Source: Omphiscola glabra
Lineage: Eukaryota; Mollusca; Gastropoda; Lymnaeidae
Assembly (NCBI GenBank): GCA_964017045.1
Contig: OZ024796.1
Coordinates: 1,265,637 to 1,329,636 of the forward strand
Direction of reading: 5' to 3'
Length of the DNA stretch: 64,000 nt
Shown here: positions 12,453 through 23,513 of the stretch, one piece after another
Numbering within the stretch: position 1 is the stretch's first letter
How the letters are laid out: each line of letters opens with the position of its first letter
Program-made: the position numbers and the translations under genes
The notes under the pieces: model-generated
What the model was told of the DNA's origin: nothing
Seen by the model: the letters and a program-made list of their open reading frames with translations, nothing else
Databases searched by the model: none

Positions 12453-13091
12453 GTTGCGTTACAGTGGCGTCCACACGTTCCTTTCCAGTTAGCATAGGCA
12501 TCTTCTCCTACTTTTGCATGCCAATCACCTTGAACAACAAGAATGTCTTTCTTGGGGGTTTGGTTGAGCACATCTTAGAGTTGATGGTAGAAGTCATCCA
12601 CTTCTGCGTCATCATAATCTGAAGTTGGTGCATACGCTTGTACGATGGTGATGTTGAACGGTGTTGCCGTTAGACGGAGAGTGATGAGTCGGCTCGAAAT
12701 TGGTCGACAGCTCATAATAGTTCTTAATGTTTTTATGGACGAGGGAGCCAACTTCTTGTTCGTGTGTGTCCTCCCGTCCACTAAAATATAGTCTGTGGCC
12801 TTCTTGGGTCGATGTTTCTCCAAAGTTTTTCCATCTCATTTCGCACAGACCTAGTATGTCCCATCTGTATCTGTTCATTTCATGCACTAATTCCTCCACC
12901 TTGCCTGTTTCTCTCAACGATCTCACATTCCAGGTACCTATCGTAATGTTATTCCTGGCACTGATATTGTTTTTTGCCTGATCAGTTGCATACTTTCCAC
13001 CTCCGTACTGGTCAGAGACGGTAGGCGCGGCCATTGGTAACCCGGGCGACGGCCGAGCCGGTATGGATTGTGAATCTGGTCTCATGTACAT
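12302..13091 (-). pseudogene. Retrotransposon APE-type endonuclease domain (frameshifted)
   Basis: The first block (13091-12612) contains ITIGTWNVRSLRETGK, DILGLCEMRWKN and HRLYFSGRED, the N-terminal motifs of apurinic-type endonucleases in non-LTR elements. After a frameshift, 12823-12575 continues with RLTATPFNITIVQAYAPT (the QxYAP motif). Then 12571-12302 carries ILVVQGDWHAKVGEDA, the GD(W/F)NA-type active-site motif. A further shift joins it to the RT frame, where the GSDHDLV motif is found (about 12255). Confidence 0.8.
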
Positions 13092-13140
13092 GTAGCGTAA
13101 CTAGGGCAGTTGTCGCATGGCGGCGCCCATCCCTCTCCAT

Positions 13141-14460
13141 GCCATTTATAATTAATTAATTTTATGTATTATCATGACTAGATCATTTTTAGTAGTTTCC
13201 CTTTCTTACCGAATTGTTTGCACTCCGAGATATTGTGTCGCGGCATGAACTACACAATTTCCGGTTCATTGTATCTCAAGAACAAATGTTCCCACTTCGT
13301 TAGTTGATCTCGAATACCTTTTCCGCTTCTAGGCTGTCTTCCGAATACTTTTATCCGCTTTCTTCCCTTTTACTTATTTGTACGTTTATGAACATTTCCC
13401 ACTTGCTAGGCATGTTGCAGTTTGAATTTTCATTTGGGGACTACAACAATGTCTGATTTCAGCCATCTATTATTTTACGGAAATCAAATAAATTTACATG
13501 CGCAAAAAATATTATATTTCCGCTTTTATTTTAGCAAAAGTTTAAGTATTATTATTATAAATTACAAATACATATAAAGAAACAACTAAGGAACTATCTG
13601 AAGCATTTTATATGCGTTTAAAAGTTATGGAAAAAAAATTAAATAGAAAAAATATGATCAAGAAATACACAGGAATCACATTTATCGGGAAAACCTAAAC
13701 ATCAGTTGTTGTTAGTGCGTTCTTTAGCACGTTGTCAATAAGGCGAAATAAAATTAAAATTAATTAGTTCTAAATAATCACGCAAATGACGTCATAGTGC
13801 AAATTGCCTATTTAGCCAAAGCTTAAAGTTATCTGATTTAATAAAAGAGCGTGACAAAACTGATGATGTACATTTCCCTTCTTATAAGTGAAATTAATAA
13901 ATAGCATTGATTGCTTTTTAAATTGCTAAACTTAAATACTAATTTAGCTTTGTATTTTAACATTTAATAAGTTTGTACTTTTTATTCATTCCAAAAATAA
14001 ACTTTTATGAAATTTATAAAGTAGTAAAAACTCTACATCTAAAAATAATTTTAATAAGAATATGCCGATTAATTAAATTAGTGCAGCAAAACTACGTAGG
14101 CAAATGGCATTTTTAATGCACTTATCTCTCATATAAATAAGAACAAAGCATATTAAATGCAAAAAATTCGTTTTGGTTACAATCCAGTGGATGATTAATT
14201 TTTTTTAAACTCTGTTTAAGGTTTTTTTTGGGGGGGGGGGGATTAAAACGTTATATTAATTTTGCCTAATGCAGCACAAGATTAGTCTCAGAATGAATTT
14301 GATAAATAATTAACCTTCTTCGATACATACATATCGGGGGTAGGAAATTGAGTTAAACTATTTTTACTTGGATGACAACATCTTTCAATCCAATGACATT
14401 ACAGTTGTAAAAAATAGATGCTTTATTCTAATTTTACATATTAATATACGTTTACCAATT
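13141..14460. other. AT-rich non-coding DNA
   Basis: No gene or array is seen. A G run lies at about 14229. The segment just left of the microsatellite is simple AT-rich sequence. Confidence 0.5.
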
Positions 14461-15331
14461 AAGGTAGGTAGGTCGTTTGGTAGGTAGGTATGAAGTGAGG
14501 TAGATAGATGGGTAGATAGATAGTATATAGATAGGTAGATAGATAGGTAGGTAGGCAGGTGAGCAGGCAGGTATATAGGCATGTAGACAGGTAGATGGTA
14601 GATTGTAGATGGTAGATAGGTAGATAGGTAGATGATAGATAGATAGATAGACAAACGGACAGAAAGATAGATAGGCAGACAGAGAGACAGAAAGAGAAAC
14701 AGACAGAGAGACAGACAGACAGACATACAGATACAGACAGAATGACAAAGAGACAGAGAGACAGACAGAGAGACGGACAAATAGACAGAGAGAGACATAG
14801 AGACAGACAGACAGAGACAAAGAGAGCGACAACAGAAGAGACAGAGAGAGACAACAGATAGAGACAGAGAGACAGACAGACAGACATAGACAGAGAGACA
14901 GACAGACAGAGAAACAGAGAGAGGAACAGAAAGACAGACAAACATAGACAGGCAGACAGACAGACAGAATGACAAAAAACAGACATAGAGACAGACAGAC
15001 AGAGACAGGGAGACAGACAGACATAGACAGAGGGAGACAACAGACATAGACAGAGCACAGACAGAGGCAGGGAGACAGACAACAGACATAGACAGAGACA
15101 CATACATAGAGACAGACAGAGAGGCAGACAGAGAGACAGACAAAGAGACAGAGAGACATTTCGACCGACAGAGAGGCAGAGAGACAGACAGAGATACATA
15201 AAGAAAAACAGAGCATGCAGAGAGACAGACAGAGAGACAGACATGAGTTGGACAGAGAGACAGTGAGAGACAGAGAGACAGGCAGAGAGAGAGACAGACA
15301 GAGAGGCAGACAGAGAGATAGACAGATCATC
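14461..15331. repeat. Compound microsatellite (TAGG/GATA then GACA/GAGA), about 870 bp
   Basis: The plus strand is almost pure purine plus interspersed C/T tetramers. It is TAGG/TAGA-rich at 14461-14690 and AGACAG/AGAG-rich to 15331. Three minus-strand open frames of 250-300 codons (Cys-Leu-Ser or Tyr-Leu-Ser repeats) come only from this repeat. Confidence 0.95.
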
Positions 15332-15975
15332 ATTGAATAAGTGCGAAATATATATCTATACATATATAAAAATTAATGTATGTTCAGTATGTGCTTCTAT
15401 ACCATTAATCCAAAGAGATGAAAATTTTGTGAATTGTTGTACACACGCCCGCAAATGTTTCTGAATTATTACACACATTTTACAATATTCCGTTATGGGA
15501 TCGGGGCGCTAAATTCCCCCCCCCCCCTTTTTTTTTTAAGATCTAAAAAAACAGAGCTATTGCATGGGTGGCTCAATCTCTACAAGTGTGTGGACTAAAT
15601 TTTGAAAATCCACGCTTCTCACGTGGATAGCTGTATGTTGCCTGCTCACGCGTTGAAAAAACTTCTAATTTATTTGTGTACGCACTAGACGAAAAAAACA
15701 ATAAATATTTTCTATTTAAAAATTACTTTAAAATTTAATAAATACACAGTCACTTTTTTCATTGAGTGGCATTGCAACGCATGCCGGGTTCTCGCTAGTA
15801 CAAAATAATAAGGAAAGGCCAAAGTGCTGGAATTAAAATTACTGCCCAGTTTTGTATGTAGCTATAGTTTGGTCACAATTGAGTGGCAATGATGAACCAG
15901 CATTATCATCGTGGTTAACATTTTATTTTCAAAAGGAAAAGCCTTATATATAAAAATCAAAATCTTTCAAATCGC
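15332..15975. other. Non-coding DNA
   Basis: Contains a C/T homopolymer near 15518 and no recognisable gene or element. Confidence 0.5.
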
Positions 15976-16125
15976 ATAGTCTCATGGTGACCCCTTGCAT
16001 AGTGTCATGGCGACCCCTTGCATAGTGTCATGGCGTCCCCTTGCATAGTGTCATGACGACCCCTTGCATAGTGTCATGGTGACCCCTTGCATAGTCTCAT
16101 GGTGACCCCTCGCATATTGTCAGGT
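15976..16125. repeat. 23-bp minisatellite, about 6.5 copies
   Basis: The unit is CATAGTGTCATGGCGACC followed by CCTTG, with variants in the TGGTG/TGGCG position. The right flank (GAGTGTTGAGACCACT, about 16133-16148) resembles a hAT-type end, so the array may have grown inside an older DNA element. Confidence 0.85.
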
Positions 16126-16195
16126 GACCCCCGAGTGTTGAGACCACTATTCCAAAGCTTCATACTGAACCATGTAAGCGTGTCTTAGCGGTAGT

Positions 16196-16362
16196 CAGGG
16201 CCGAATTAAGACTTGCCGAGGCCCTAAGCTATACAAAGTCAAGAGGTCCCCCTACCGTTTGAAATGACACCAGGTGGTCAAAGAAAAATTAAAATTCTCT
16301 AACTGGCAGATTGTGAGGCCCTAAGCTGTAGCTGATTTAGCTTATAGGTAAATCCCGAACTG
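16196..16362. mobile_element. hAT-like MITE (167 bp)
   Basis: Starts CAGGGCCGAATTAAG and ends with the complement of CAGTTCGGGATT. Flanks GCGGTAGT (16188-16195) and GCGGTAGA (16363-16370) form an 8-bp target duplication with one mismatch. The internal GAGGCCCTAAGCT motif is repeated in the same orientation. No coding sequence. Confidence 0.6.
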
Positions 16363-16449
16363 GCGGTAGACGTAAGACTGACCAATGTTTGTAAACGTAG
16401 TTACAAACCCACGTCAAATGCAAACAAACAGTCAAAGACAGATACTTAC

Positions 16450-16509
16450 GGAATATTCTTGATCTGATCTTGCATCTGATTAAAGTCACAGAAAGTTGGC
16501 TCTATTTAA
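16450..16509 (-). promoter_or_regulatory. Candidate TATA promoter and leader exon of the secreted-peptide gene
   Basis: On the minus strand a TTAAATA box (16509-16503) is followed 32 nt later by an initiator-like TCAGATG (around 16477), then AAGAATATTCC and a strong donor GTAAGTATC (16449-16441). The short leader contains no long open frame. The next good minus-strand acceptor with an exon behind it is TTGATTCTTCACAG before the ATG exon at 4665. The pairing is inference: it needs an 11.8-kb intron holding the LINE and the microsatellite. Confidence 0.35.
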
Positions 16510-17490
16510 GGCAGACAGGCGGCGCTGACATGTCGCGCATGCGCAGATTCAAACGAGAGGGTCCACGTGAGATTTCGAAGACTATTGAAGTCGCCCACGT
16601 TCAATTTGACCGGCTAATTTATTTTTAACAAATAAGCTGTCAAACTAATTTTTCAACGGTCACAATAAAATTTCAAGTATGTAATTTTGCACTTAGTATG
16701 CTGACATCACCACCGAGAGTGGAGTGCACATCATCTTGTTATGTTTACATTCCAGCCGTCCGATGAGCGGCACGCCATGAACTCTATGGCCGCGTACGTT
16801 TTTGGGGGCGTTATTCTCTGCATTACTTCTAGCCTTATAAATTAATTTTCAATTATAATAATTATTATTTGAACACATTAATCAAGCGATGTCGAACCTT
16901 GCCGCCTTCATTATTGTCCTGAGCTTAGGGGGGTTCAAAGGGGGCCCTCGGGGAGGGACTTTCGGTGGTTTATTCAAAAATTATTGTAAATGATGAAAAA
17001 TACTACACTATTAACTTATAATTGGACAGTCGTGCTTAACTTAGTTTAAGATTTTCAGTCCAAAACAGAATCAAGAGTCGTCGATAACGTCAAAAGTATT
17101 TTTTTTTTTTTTTTTTCTTGAATTTTGGTATGCTGTAGGCAGCACGTATGTTTTATTTTAATGTTTGGTCACCGACATCGTCTATTATTGTGATATCAGA
17201 GTTTAAAAGGTGGTACGCCCCCGCGTTGAGCAGTTGGTGGCATTGACCTAACACGGATAAAGTGGAATTCCCTTTGAGTTCATGATGCAACAAATAGTGG
17301 AGTGTTTGTAAGTCATGTGTCACCATTTTGTCAAACATCTTGGGGGTTTCCACATAATCAGACCAAGAGAGTTGGGGGACAATAACCTACAGCCAAAAAG
17401 AGGTGAACCGCAAGCACTTGCTTTCAGCGGATCCCAAACCTCGTCAGCTGATCACAAACCTCTTCAGCACCACGGGAAATACGAGCCTGC
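16510..17490. other. Non-coding DNA
   Basis: Contains a relatively GC-rich patch (16520-16600 and 16740-16810, with TCGCGCATGCGC) that could be promoter-proximal sequence for the candidate leader exon. A T run lies at 17101. No exon was identified. Confidence 0.4.
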
Positions 17491-17496
17491 TACAGC

Positions 17497-17597
17497 CCAC
17501 CAAAATCTTCTTACAGCCCTTCAAAATCTTGTTACAGCCCTTCAAAATCTTGTTACAGCCCATCAAAAGCTTGTTGCAGCCCATCAAAAGCGTGTTA
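17497..17597. repeat. 21-bp minisatellite, about 5 copies
   Basis: The unit is CAGCCCTTCAAAATCTTGTTA or a CATCAAAAGC variant. A 135-codon plus-strand frame over it (LQNLVTALQNLV) is a translation of the repeat. The sequence CTAGCTACGCCACTGA at 17660-17675 is a hAT-type repeat end. Confidence 0.8.
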
Positions 17598-18002
17598 CAA
17601 TTATTTTTGAGGTGGGTGTGGCAAAATTATCACCCGCCCCCGGGCGGTACTTATCCTTCCTAGCTACGCCACTGATTATAGCTCATCAAAAATATGCCAT
17701 CGCCTTAAAAAAAAACTTTTGAAAGCCGATCTGAAGCTCGTCAGTGCCCAGAAAGCACAATATTGTATTGAGAATTAAATAACCCATTTAAAACTGAGTT
17801 TTACGCACAATTTGTTTTTAATATGTAATATCGAGCAGTGGGGAGTGGGGCTGAAAATTTGACAAAACACACATACAAGTAACGCACTTTATAACAATCC
17901 CAATTTTCCCCATCCAAAGCTCGCAACTTTTTTTTACACGCCCCTGAACTATATTAAAATTCTAATGACCCACCCGCTTTTAAACTTTTTTAATGTATTT
18001 TT

Positions 18003-18130
18003 TTGTTTTATTTAATTAATGTTTGTTAATTTTTAAGTTCATTATTATGTTTGTTAAATTATTGTATGTACAGCGTGGTGAACCCAGCCCTAGGTTGGGG
18101 TACTACGATATTAAAAGAAAACATTCTTTT
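18003..18130 (+). mobile_element. Retroposon 3' end (copy 1) with AAT tail
   Basis: Shares with 40976-41135 the block TTTTATTTAATTAATGT, a GTACAGCGTGGTGA segment, CCCTAGGTTGGGGTACTACG and an A/T-rich tail ending in AAT trimers. The AGCGTGGT/ACTACGCT pair can form a stem. It is probably the 3' end of a LINE or SINE family; no coding part is visible. Confidence 0.6.
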
Positions 18131-18553
18131 AATAATAATAAAAAGAGCAACAAAAAAATTCTTTTAATAATAATAAAAAGAGCAAAAAAAAAAATCTTTT
18201 AATAATATTAAAAAGAGCAAAAAAAAAATTATTTTAATAATAATAAAAAGAGCAAAAAAAATTCTTTTAATAATAATAAAAAGAGCAAAAAAAATTCTTT
18301 TAATAATAATAAAAAGAGCACAAACAAATTCTTTTAATAATAATAAAAAGAGCAAACAAAATTATTTTAATAATAATAAAAAGAGCAAAAAAAAATTATT
18401 TTAATAATAATAAAAAGAGCAAACAAAATTATTTTAATAATAATAAAAAGAGCAAAAAAAAATTCTTTTAATAATAATAAAAAGAGCAAAAAATATTCTT
18501 TTAATAATAATAAAAAGAGCAAAAAAAAATTCTTTTAATAATAATAAAAACAG
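18119..18553. repeat. 32-35 bp minisatellite of TTCTTTTAATAATAATAAAA type, about 13 copies
   Basis: The units differ mainly in the length of the A run after AAAAAGAGC. The array begins exactly at the tail of the retroposon at 18003-18130. Minus-strand open frames here (FALFIIIKRIF) are repeat translations. Confidence 0.9.
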
Positions 18554-19070
18554 CAGATTTATTTCATTAACTATTTCTGAAAAACAAAATAAAATATAAC
18601 GCACCAAACGAACTTGCGATATTTTTTTTAAAGAATCTCGTTTAGCGCAGTTATCGGGAAATTCATTTCGTAAAATCAGTGTTATCATATTTCCTTCAAC
18701 TTCCCTTTGAAAAACAGGAAAAAAACTATATGTAATTGTTATTTATATGGTTATTAGATTTTTACTACATATATGTAAGTGTTATCTATAGAATTATGAG
18801 ATTTTATCTTTAGGGTTATTAGATTTGTATTACATTTACAATTTAACTTAGTGTTTTTAAATGTTTAAAAGATTTTTACAACTTTAATGTAAGTGCTTTC
18901 TATGGTTTTTTAGATTTGTATTACAATATGCAAAAGTCAACATCTACTTCTAATATTGCTACACCTAGTGTCACGCCTTTTGCCGCTCCCAACCACGAAA
19001 AATAGTTGCAGGTAGCTGCAAATATCAACTTTATATATATATAGATGACCTGAGCGGACCATCCTCCTCC
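18554..19070. other. AT-rich non-coding DNA
   Basis: No gene or repeat array is visible, apart from a short TA run near 19033. Confidence 0.5.
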
Positions 19071-19786
19071 TACGCCACTGCCACAACCCCCACCGCCATT
19101 ACCCAACCACCATTACCCCCACCACCTCCATTACCCCCAATCACCACCACCTCCATTACCACCACCACCTCCATTACCCCTACCACAACCACTACCACCA
19201 TTAACACCGCCACCACCACAATCCCCAACACCCTCACCATCACTATCACCCCACAAACCACCACTGCCACTATTACTACCCCCACCACCCTAAACACCAC
19301 CATCACACCACCATTACCATAGCACCACCACTATTACTCACACAAATACCACCACAACCCCCACCACCATTACTCCTATAACCACCACAACCGCCATTAC
19401 CACCACCACCATCATCACCAACACTATTACTACCACCACCACAATTACCCCCATCACCACCACCACCACCATTTCCCCCACCACCACCATAACAACCACC
19501 ACCACAATTACCACCACCACCACCATTACCCCCAACACCATCACAACATCCCCATTACCCCTTCCACCACCACCAACACCGTTACCCCAACCACCACCAC
19601 CACACCATCAGTACCCCCACCCACATTGCCAGCACCACCATTACCCCCACCACCACCACCATTACCCCATCACCACCCCTATTAAACCCACCACCACCAC
19701 CAATACCACCATTGCCCCCACCACGATCACATTTTACCCCTACCACTACCACCAGCACCATTACCCCCTCCACCATCACCACAACT
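19071..19786. repeat. Degenerate CCA/CCATTA trinucleotide microsatellite, about 715 bp
   Basis: A run of ACC triplets is interspersed with CATTACC. The left edge is ACGCCACTGCC, which again resembles the dispersed CAGTGGCGT repeat end. Valine-rich minus-strand frames (VVVVVMVVV) are repeat translations. Confidence 0.92.
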
Positions 19787-19902
19787 ATTTAAAAAAATAC
19801 TTTTATCATCAGGTTCAATCTCCCTTATGAATGAATGCCCTGATGGTGTTCCTGGAAATATTATTTCCATCTGTAACTTTACACAATGATCACGCTTAGG
19901 CC

Positions 19903-21870
19903 CAGTGTTTCTTTGAAGTATCTCTCCGGGGGGGGGGGGTAATGCTCCCCTGGGGGAAGACAAGTGCACCCGCTCCTGGAGAAAAATGTGCACAACAAAA
20001 AACGAAAATATATTTTATTTAAATGAAACAAATCCATTAAATTATCATGTTTATAATACTTTTTAAAATAATAAAAACTTGTGCATTTGACTGATTACAA
20101 TGTTTATTTGCGGAACCTATGAATTATCACTATGTCGATTATTTGATGATCCGTATATTCAAGTTTAATTTCGTTACGTGATTATAGTATTCGATTATAA
20201 GTATTGTATTATTTTAAAAATTAGCCGCTCCTCTTTATAAATCGAAGTTTTCCATCGTGTATTTCGTAAATTTTGATAATTTAATAAAAAAAAATTATTC
20301 AAATTCACAAGTTTTAAGATTTAATAATACAGTTTTAAACTACTTTTACATCAGTAGAAAGGTCCATAATTTTAATATAGCTCTTGCCAGCTTTCAAACA
20401 TTGGTAAAATGTTTTCAAATTATATTTCATCATAAAATCGTAGCTTTTAAAGTAGGGTAGTAGCGTGCAATTTATAAATTGTATAATGGCATCATGTTTA
20501 CAAAATATTGTTATTAGCATAAGTTAAACGTACTTGACTCTATGAATGTTGTGCTATAGAATAAAATGAAAATTTGTAGAAATTGATAATTTTTTAAAAC
20601 CGAAATTAAGAATTTAAAGGGCCCACATAAACGTGAAAGGTTCATAAATTGATATTAAAGAAAATACAAACACTTTGGATTTCAATGTGCTACTTTAGTG
20701 GCACAGTTTCCCGAACAAAAGATAAGAATTTTCAATGCTTAGTCTCTGTTTAAGTCCACAACTGTTTTTCTCTTTTTTTACATCATGATAATGAACAATC
20801 CGCATCACCCATTAATTTGCAATCATTTTTTAATTTTTATTTCTCTTGACGAGAATCCAGAAGAAAACTAATTTGTTTTAATTATTTTGAGAACTAGCAT
20901 TTATATTATCACGCCAATTCCATTATTTTAATGGGGAGGGGGAGTGTTCTAGATTTAAATTTTTTTTAAACTGTCAGTTATAAATGATTTCAATGGATCT
21001 GTTAAAAACAATTTGTTATAGTAGACAGAAGAGGTAATTGGTAATGTATCCAAATAAAGTTATAATAGTTTTAAATTCCAAATAAGCATTTCAATCAAGT
21101 GAATATTGAGAAAGGTATACTTTTAATTTATACGATTTCCCTGCAAATAAAAATCACACATGAAATATATGATGTCTTTTTTAAACATGTGATGTCTTCT
21201 GAACATAAATATATGTCGTTCATATTCAACTATAAAAATGTCCAGTTTTTAAAACAAATAAAAATGTTTAGACTTTTATACAAAACCATATTTTTCTTTT
21301 TTTTCTTCTTTTGACTCTGGTGTGCCCTCATATGAGTAAGACGATTTTCCTTTAGGACGATTTTCCCTCATGAGTGGGATGGGGAGTAGCATGATAGGTT
21401 GAAAGTTAGTTTGGTCAAAAAAATAATACTAACTGACAGTTGAGACTAAATACAAATGAAAGAACTATAACCAAAACACACTAGGCACATGTTGACAGGA
21501 TGTCACAGGCACGACAGGGGAGGTCACAATAATTTAGGGCAGGGGATGTAACTCCATGGGTGGAATTCACTCCAAAAGTGAGGCGGGTGGTGTAAATCCA
21601 TTATTCTTATTATTTATAAATCAAAGTGTCATTTTATTCTTTAATATTAGTAATGTAAAACTGTATGAGTATTATTTAACTTAACTGAATTACACAATGG
21701 ACAAAGATGTTAAAATTCACGGTTTGTTTTTCAATAGATAAATGAGTTGCTCTCAGTGTGTACTGCATAGTGACGTGTCACGCCAAACTATCACGCAGCG
21801 ACCTTTTAGTTTTACGCCCCTGCATTCAAAGTTGAATCCACGCACCACCGCAACTTTGGGCCCGCTAAAC
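19903..21870 (+). repeat. Long AT-rich dispersed repeat, copy A
   Basis: Starts CAGTGTTTCTTTGAAG, followed by a G-rich tract and GAGAAAAATGTGCACAAC. It then shares ordered blocks with copies B, C and D: TTTGATGATCCGTATATT, CACAAGTTT, CTTTTAAAGTAGG, AACTAGCATTT and AATAATTTAGGGCA. It has no convincing protein. The right limit is approximate. Start motifs suggest a non-autonomous DNA element, but no matching 3' inverted end is proven. Confidence 0.6.
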
Positions 21871-22275
21871 ACCCTCAGCAACATCAGAACCCAGGTGACG
21901 GCTCTGCTGCCACGACAGGTCTATACATGTATTATGATGTGTAGCATGTTTTTTGTTTTTTTTTAAGCAATAAAAATCAATTAAAAATTATAATTTTAAA
22001 AAACTCTTGTACTTCCGTCATCAAAATGAAGACATGCAAACATTTTTACGTTGTCAATGGTAAAGTTGTTTTCAAAATGTTTATCATGTAGGCCTATGCA
22101 TTATGCTCCTTCCTTTTTGTTGATGTGCCATGTAGGATCATTCAAAAAGATACACGCTGTAGGTCATCAGAAACACACAGTAAGAATAATTGCTCTATTT
22201 TAATATTAGGCAAGTAATACATTTTTTGCTAATTCTGTAAAAAAAAAATCTGGCAGACTCCTACACTCTATTTCA
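21871..22275. other. AT-rich non-coding DNA
   Basis: No exon or array was found. Confidence 0.4.
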
Positions 22276-22594
22276 TGGGTCACCAAACTACGGACCGTGA
22301 CGTCAGTTTATCAGGCCCGCCGACGGTACTTGAATTGCTTGACAAAACGCATGGAACACGAGACGGTGTGATACAATTTAAATTAAAATATTATGTATAA
22401 CATTAGGTACTTAGGCTTAGGTAAAAAAAAAATCAAAAAATAAAATAATAAAAAATATTACAAATAGAATAGAACAAATGTCAAATTTAAAAAACAAATG
22501 AAACCAGAATCAACTTTCCCGCGTTAGTACTTTTTGAGTTATTAATTTTTGTAAAGTGTGAGTTAGTTTGGTATTTTTTACTTTGGACTGCACG

Positions 22595-22804
22595 CAGAGG
22601 CGTAGCTAGAGTTTGTGGCGCCCGGGGACGAGATTCGCGCCCGGGGACAAGATTCATTTTAAAGCGCCCCTTTTGTCTTTTTTCAACCCTAAAACCCATT
22701 ATTTTAATTTATAAAATAATATCAAGCACATTTTGGCGCCCCTAACTAGCTGGCGCCCGGGGACATCTGTCCCCCTCTGCCACCCCCCCTTCGCTACGCC
22801 TCTG
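22595..22804. mobile_element. hAT-like MITE (210 bp) with perfect 12-bp ends
   Basis: Ends are CAGAGGCGTAGC and GCTACGCCTCTG, perfect inverted repeats. Flanks ACTGCACG (22587-22594) and ACTGCATG (22805-22812) are an 8-bp target duplication with one change. GGCGCCCGGGGACA-type blocks occur near both ends. It seems to be nested in an older hAT-type sequence: GGGTCACCAAACTACGGACC at 22278-22297 and TTTTGTGACCCCAG at about 22818-22831 look like the ends of that host. Confidence 0.8.
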
Positions 22805-22959
22805 ACTGCATGTCCACATTTTGTGACCCCAGACCCCATTCCGCTGGACGCGTCATGCGAAATAACTCTTGTTTATTTGGTACTTTTATGTAACTCTTAT
22901 TTCAGGATTAATCATGAAAATTAATGCTAAGCATTAAAAGTTCTAATTATTATATGTCA

Positions 22960-23513
22960 TATGATATATGCCCCCCACCCCCGGGGCAAAAATACCTAAA
23001 ACAATAAAACAAAATATATATTTTTTACACTGCCAAATTATCATTTTTTAAACAATTTTAAAAAGAATACTAGCTGGGGTCATTAACCGATTACAATTAG
23101 TGGAATCAATGAAATATCGCTACGCTTGATATATTTGATGATCCGTATATTTAAGACTAATCTTCTTAGAATCTTACGTAATTCCATTCTAAATGTCTCA
23201 ATGTTTGGAAAATTTGCCGATTATTAGTCGAAGTATTACTTCCCGTTCGCATTCATCTGTATTTTCTATTTATTTATTTTTTGCAAACTCACAAGTTTAA
23301 AGACTTAAATAACACTGTATTAAACTGCATTTGCTTCAATTTTAAGGTCTATAATTTTAATAGAGTTCTCACTAATTATCAAACGTGAGCAATCTTTTCA
23401 TGTTGTCAAATAAAATTTGATAATAAAAGCATGACTTTTAAAGTAGGAAATGGTGTTAATTTAAATTGAATGTTGGCCTCATCCTTTAAAAAATATAGTT
23501 ATTATTAGCATTG
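22960..23513 (+). repeat. Long AT-rich dispersed repeat, copy B (partial)
   Basis: Aligns by eye with the first ~600 bp of copies A and C: GCAAAAATAC, CGATTACAATTAGTGGAATC, TTTGATGATCCGTATATT and CACAAGTTTAAAGACTT. It stops at ATTATTAGCAT, where copy C begins, while copy A continues past the same motif. Confidence 0.65.

Larger units (their letters stand above)
10037..13140 (-). mobile_element. Near full-length non-LTR retrotransposon (APE endonuclease + RT)
   Basis: The minus-strand element has a GC-rich 5' end (about 13140), an endonuclease region, a reverse transcriptase, a C-terminal domain and a short ATGATGATG 3' tail (complement of about 10044-10056). A short microsatellite tail instead of poly(A) suits RTE-like families; the clade call is inference. 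The reading frame is broken several times: about 12700, 12575, about 12440 and about 10800, plus a late shift near 10205. The copy is therefore inactive but young enough that all blocks align end to end. It is internal to the proposed 11.8-kb leader intron of the secreted-peptide gene, in the same orientation. Confidence 0.85.

Noticed and set aside
14385..15363. Three 250-300 codon Cys/Leu/Ser or Tyr/Leu/Ser minus-strand frames
   Set aside because: They overlap each other in all three frames of a GACA/TAGG microsatellite.
17315..17722. 135-codon plus-strand frame with LQNLVTALQ repeats
   Set aside because: Mostly the 21-bp minisatellite plus a hAT-type repeat end; no exon borders.
19070..19993. 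Valine-rich and glycine-rich minus-strand frames
   Set aside because: Translations of the CCA/CCATTA microsatellite.
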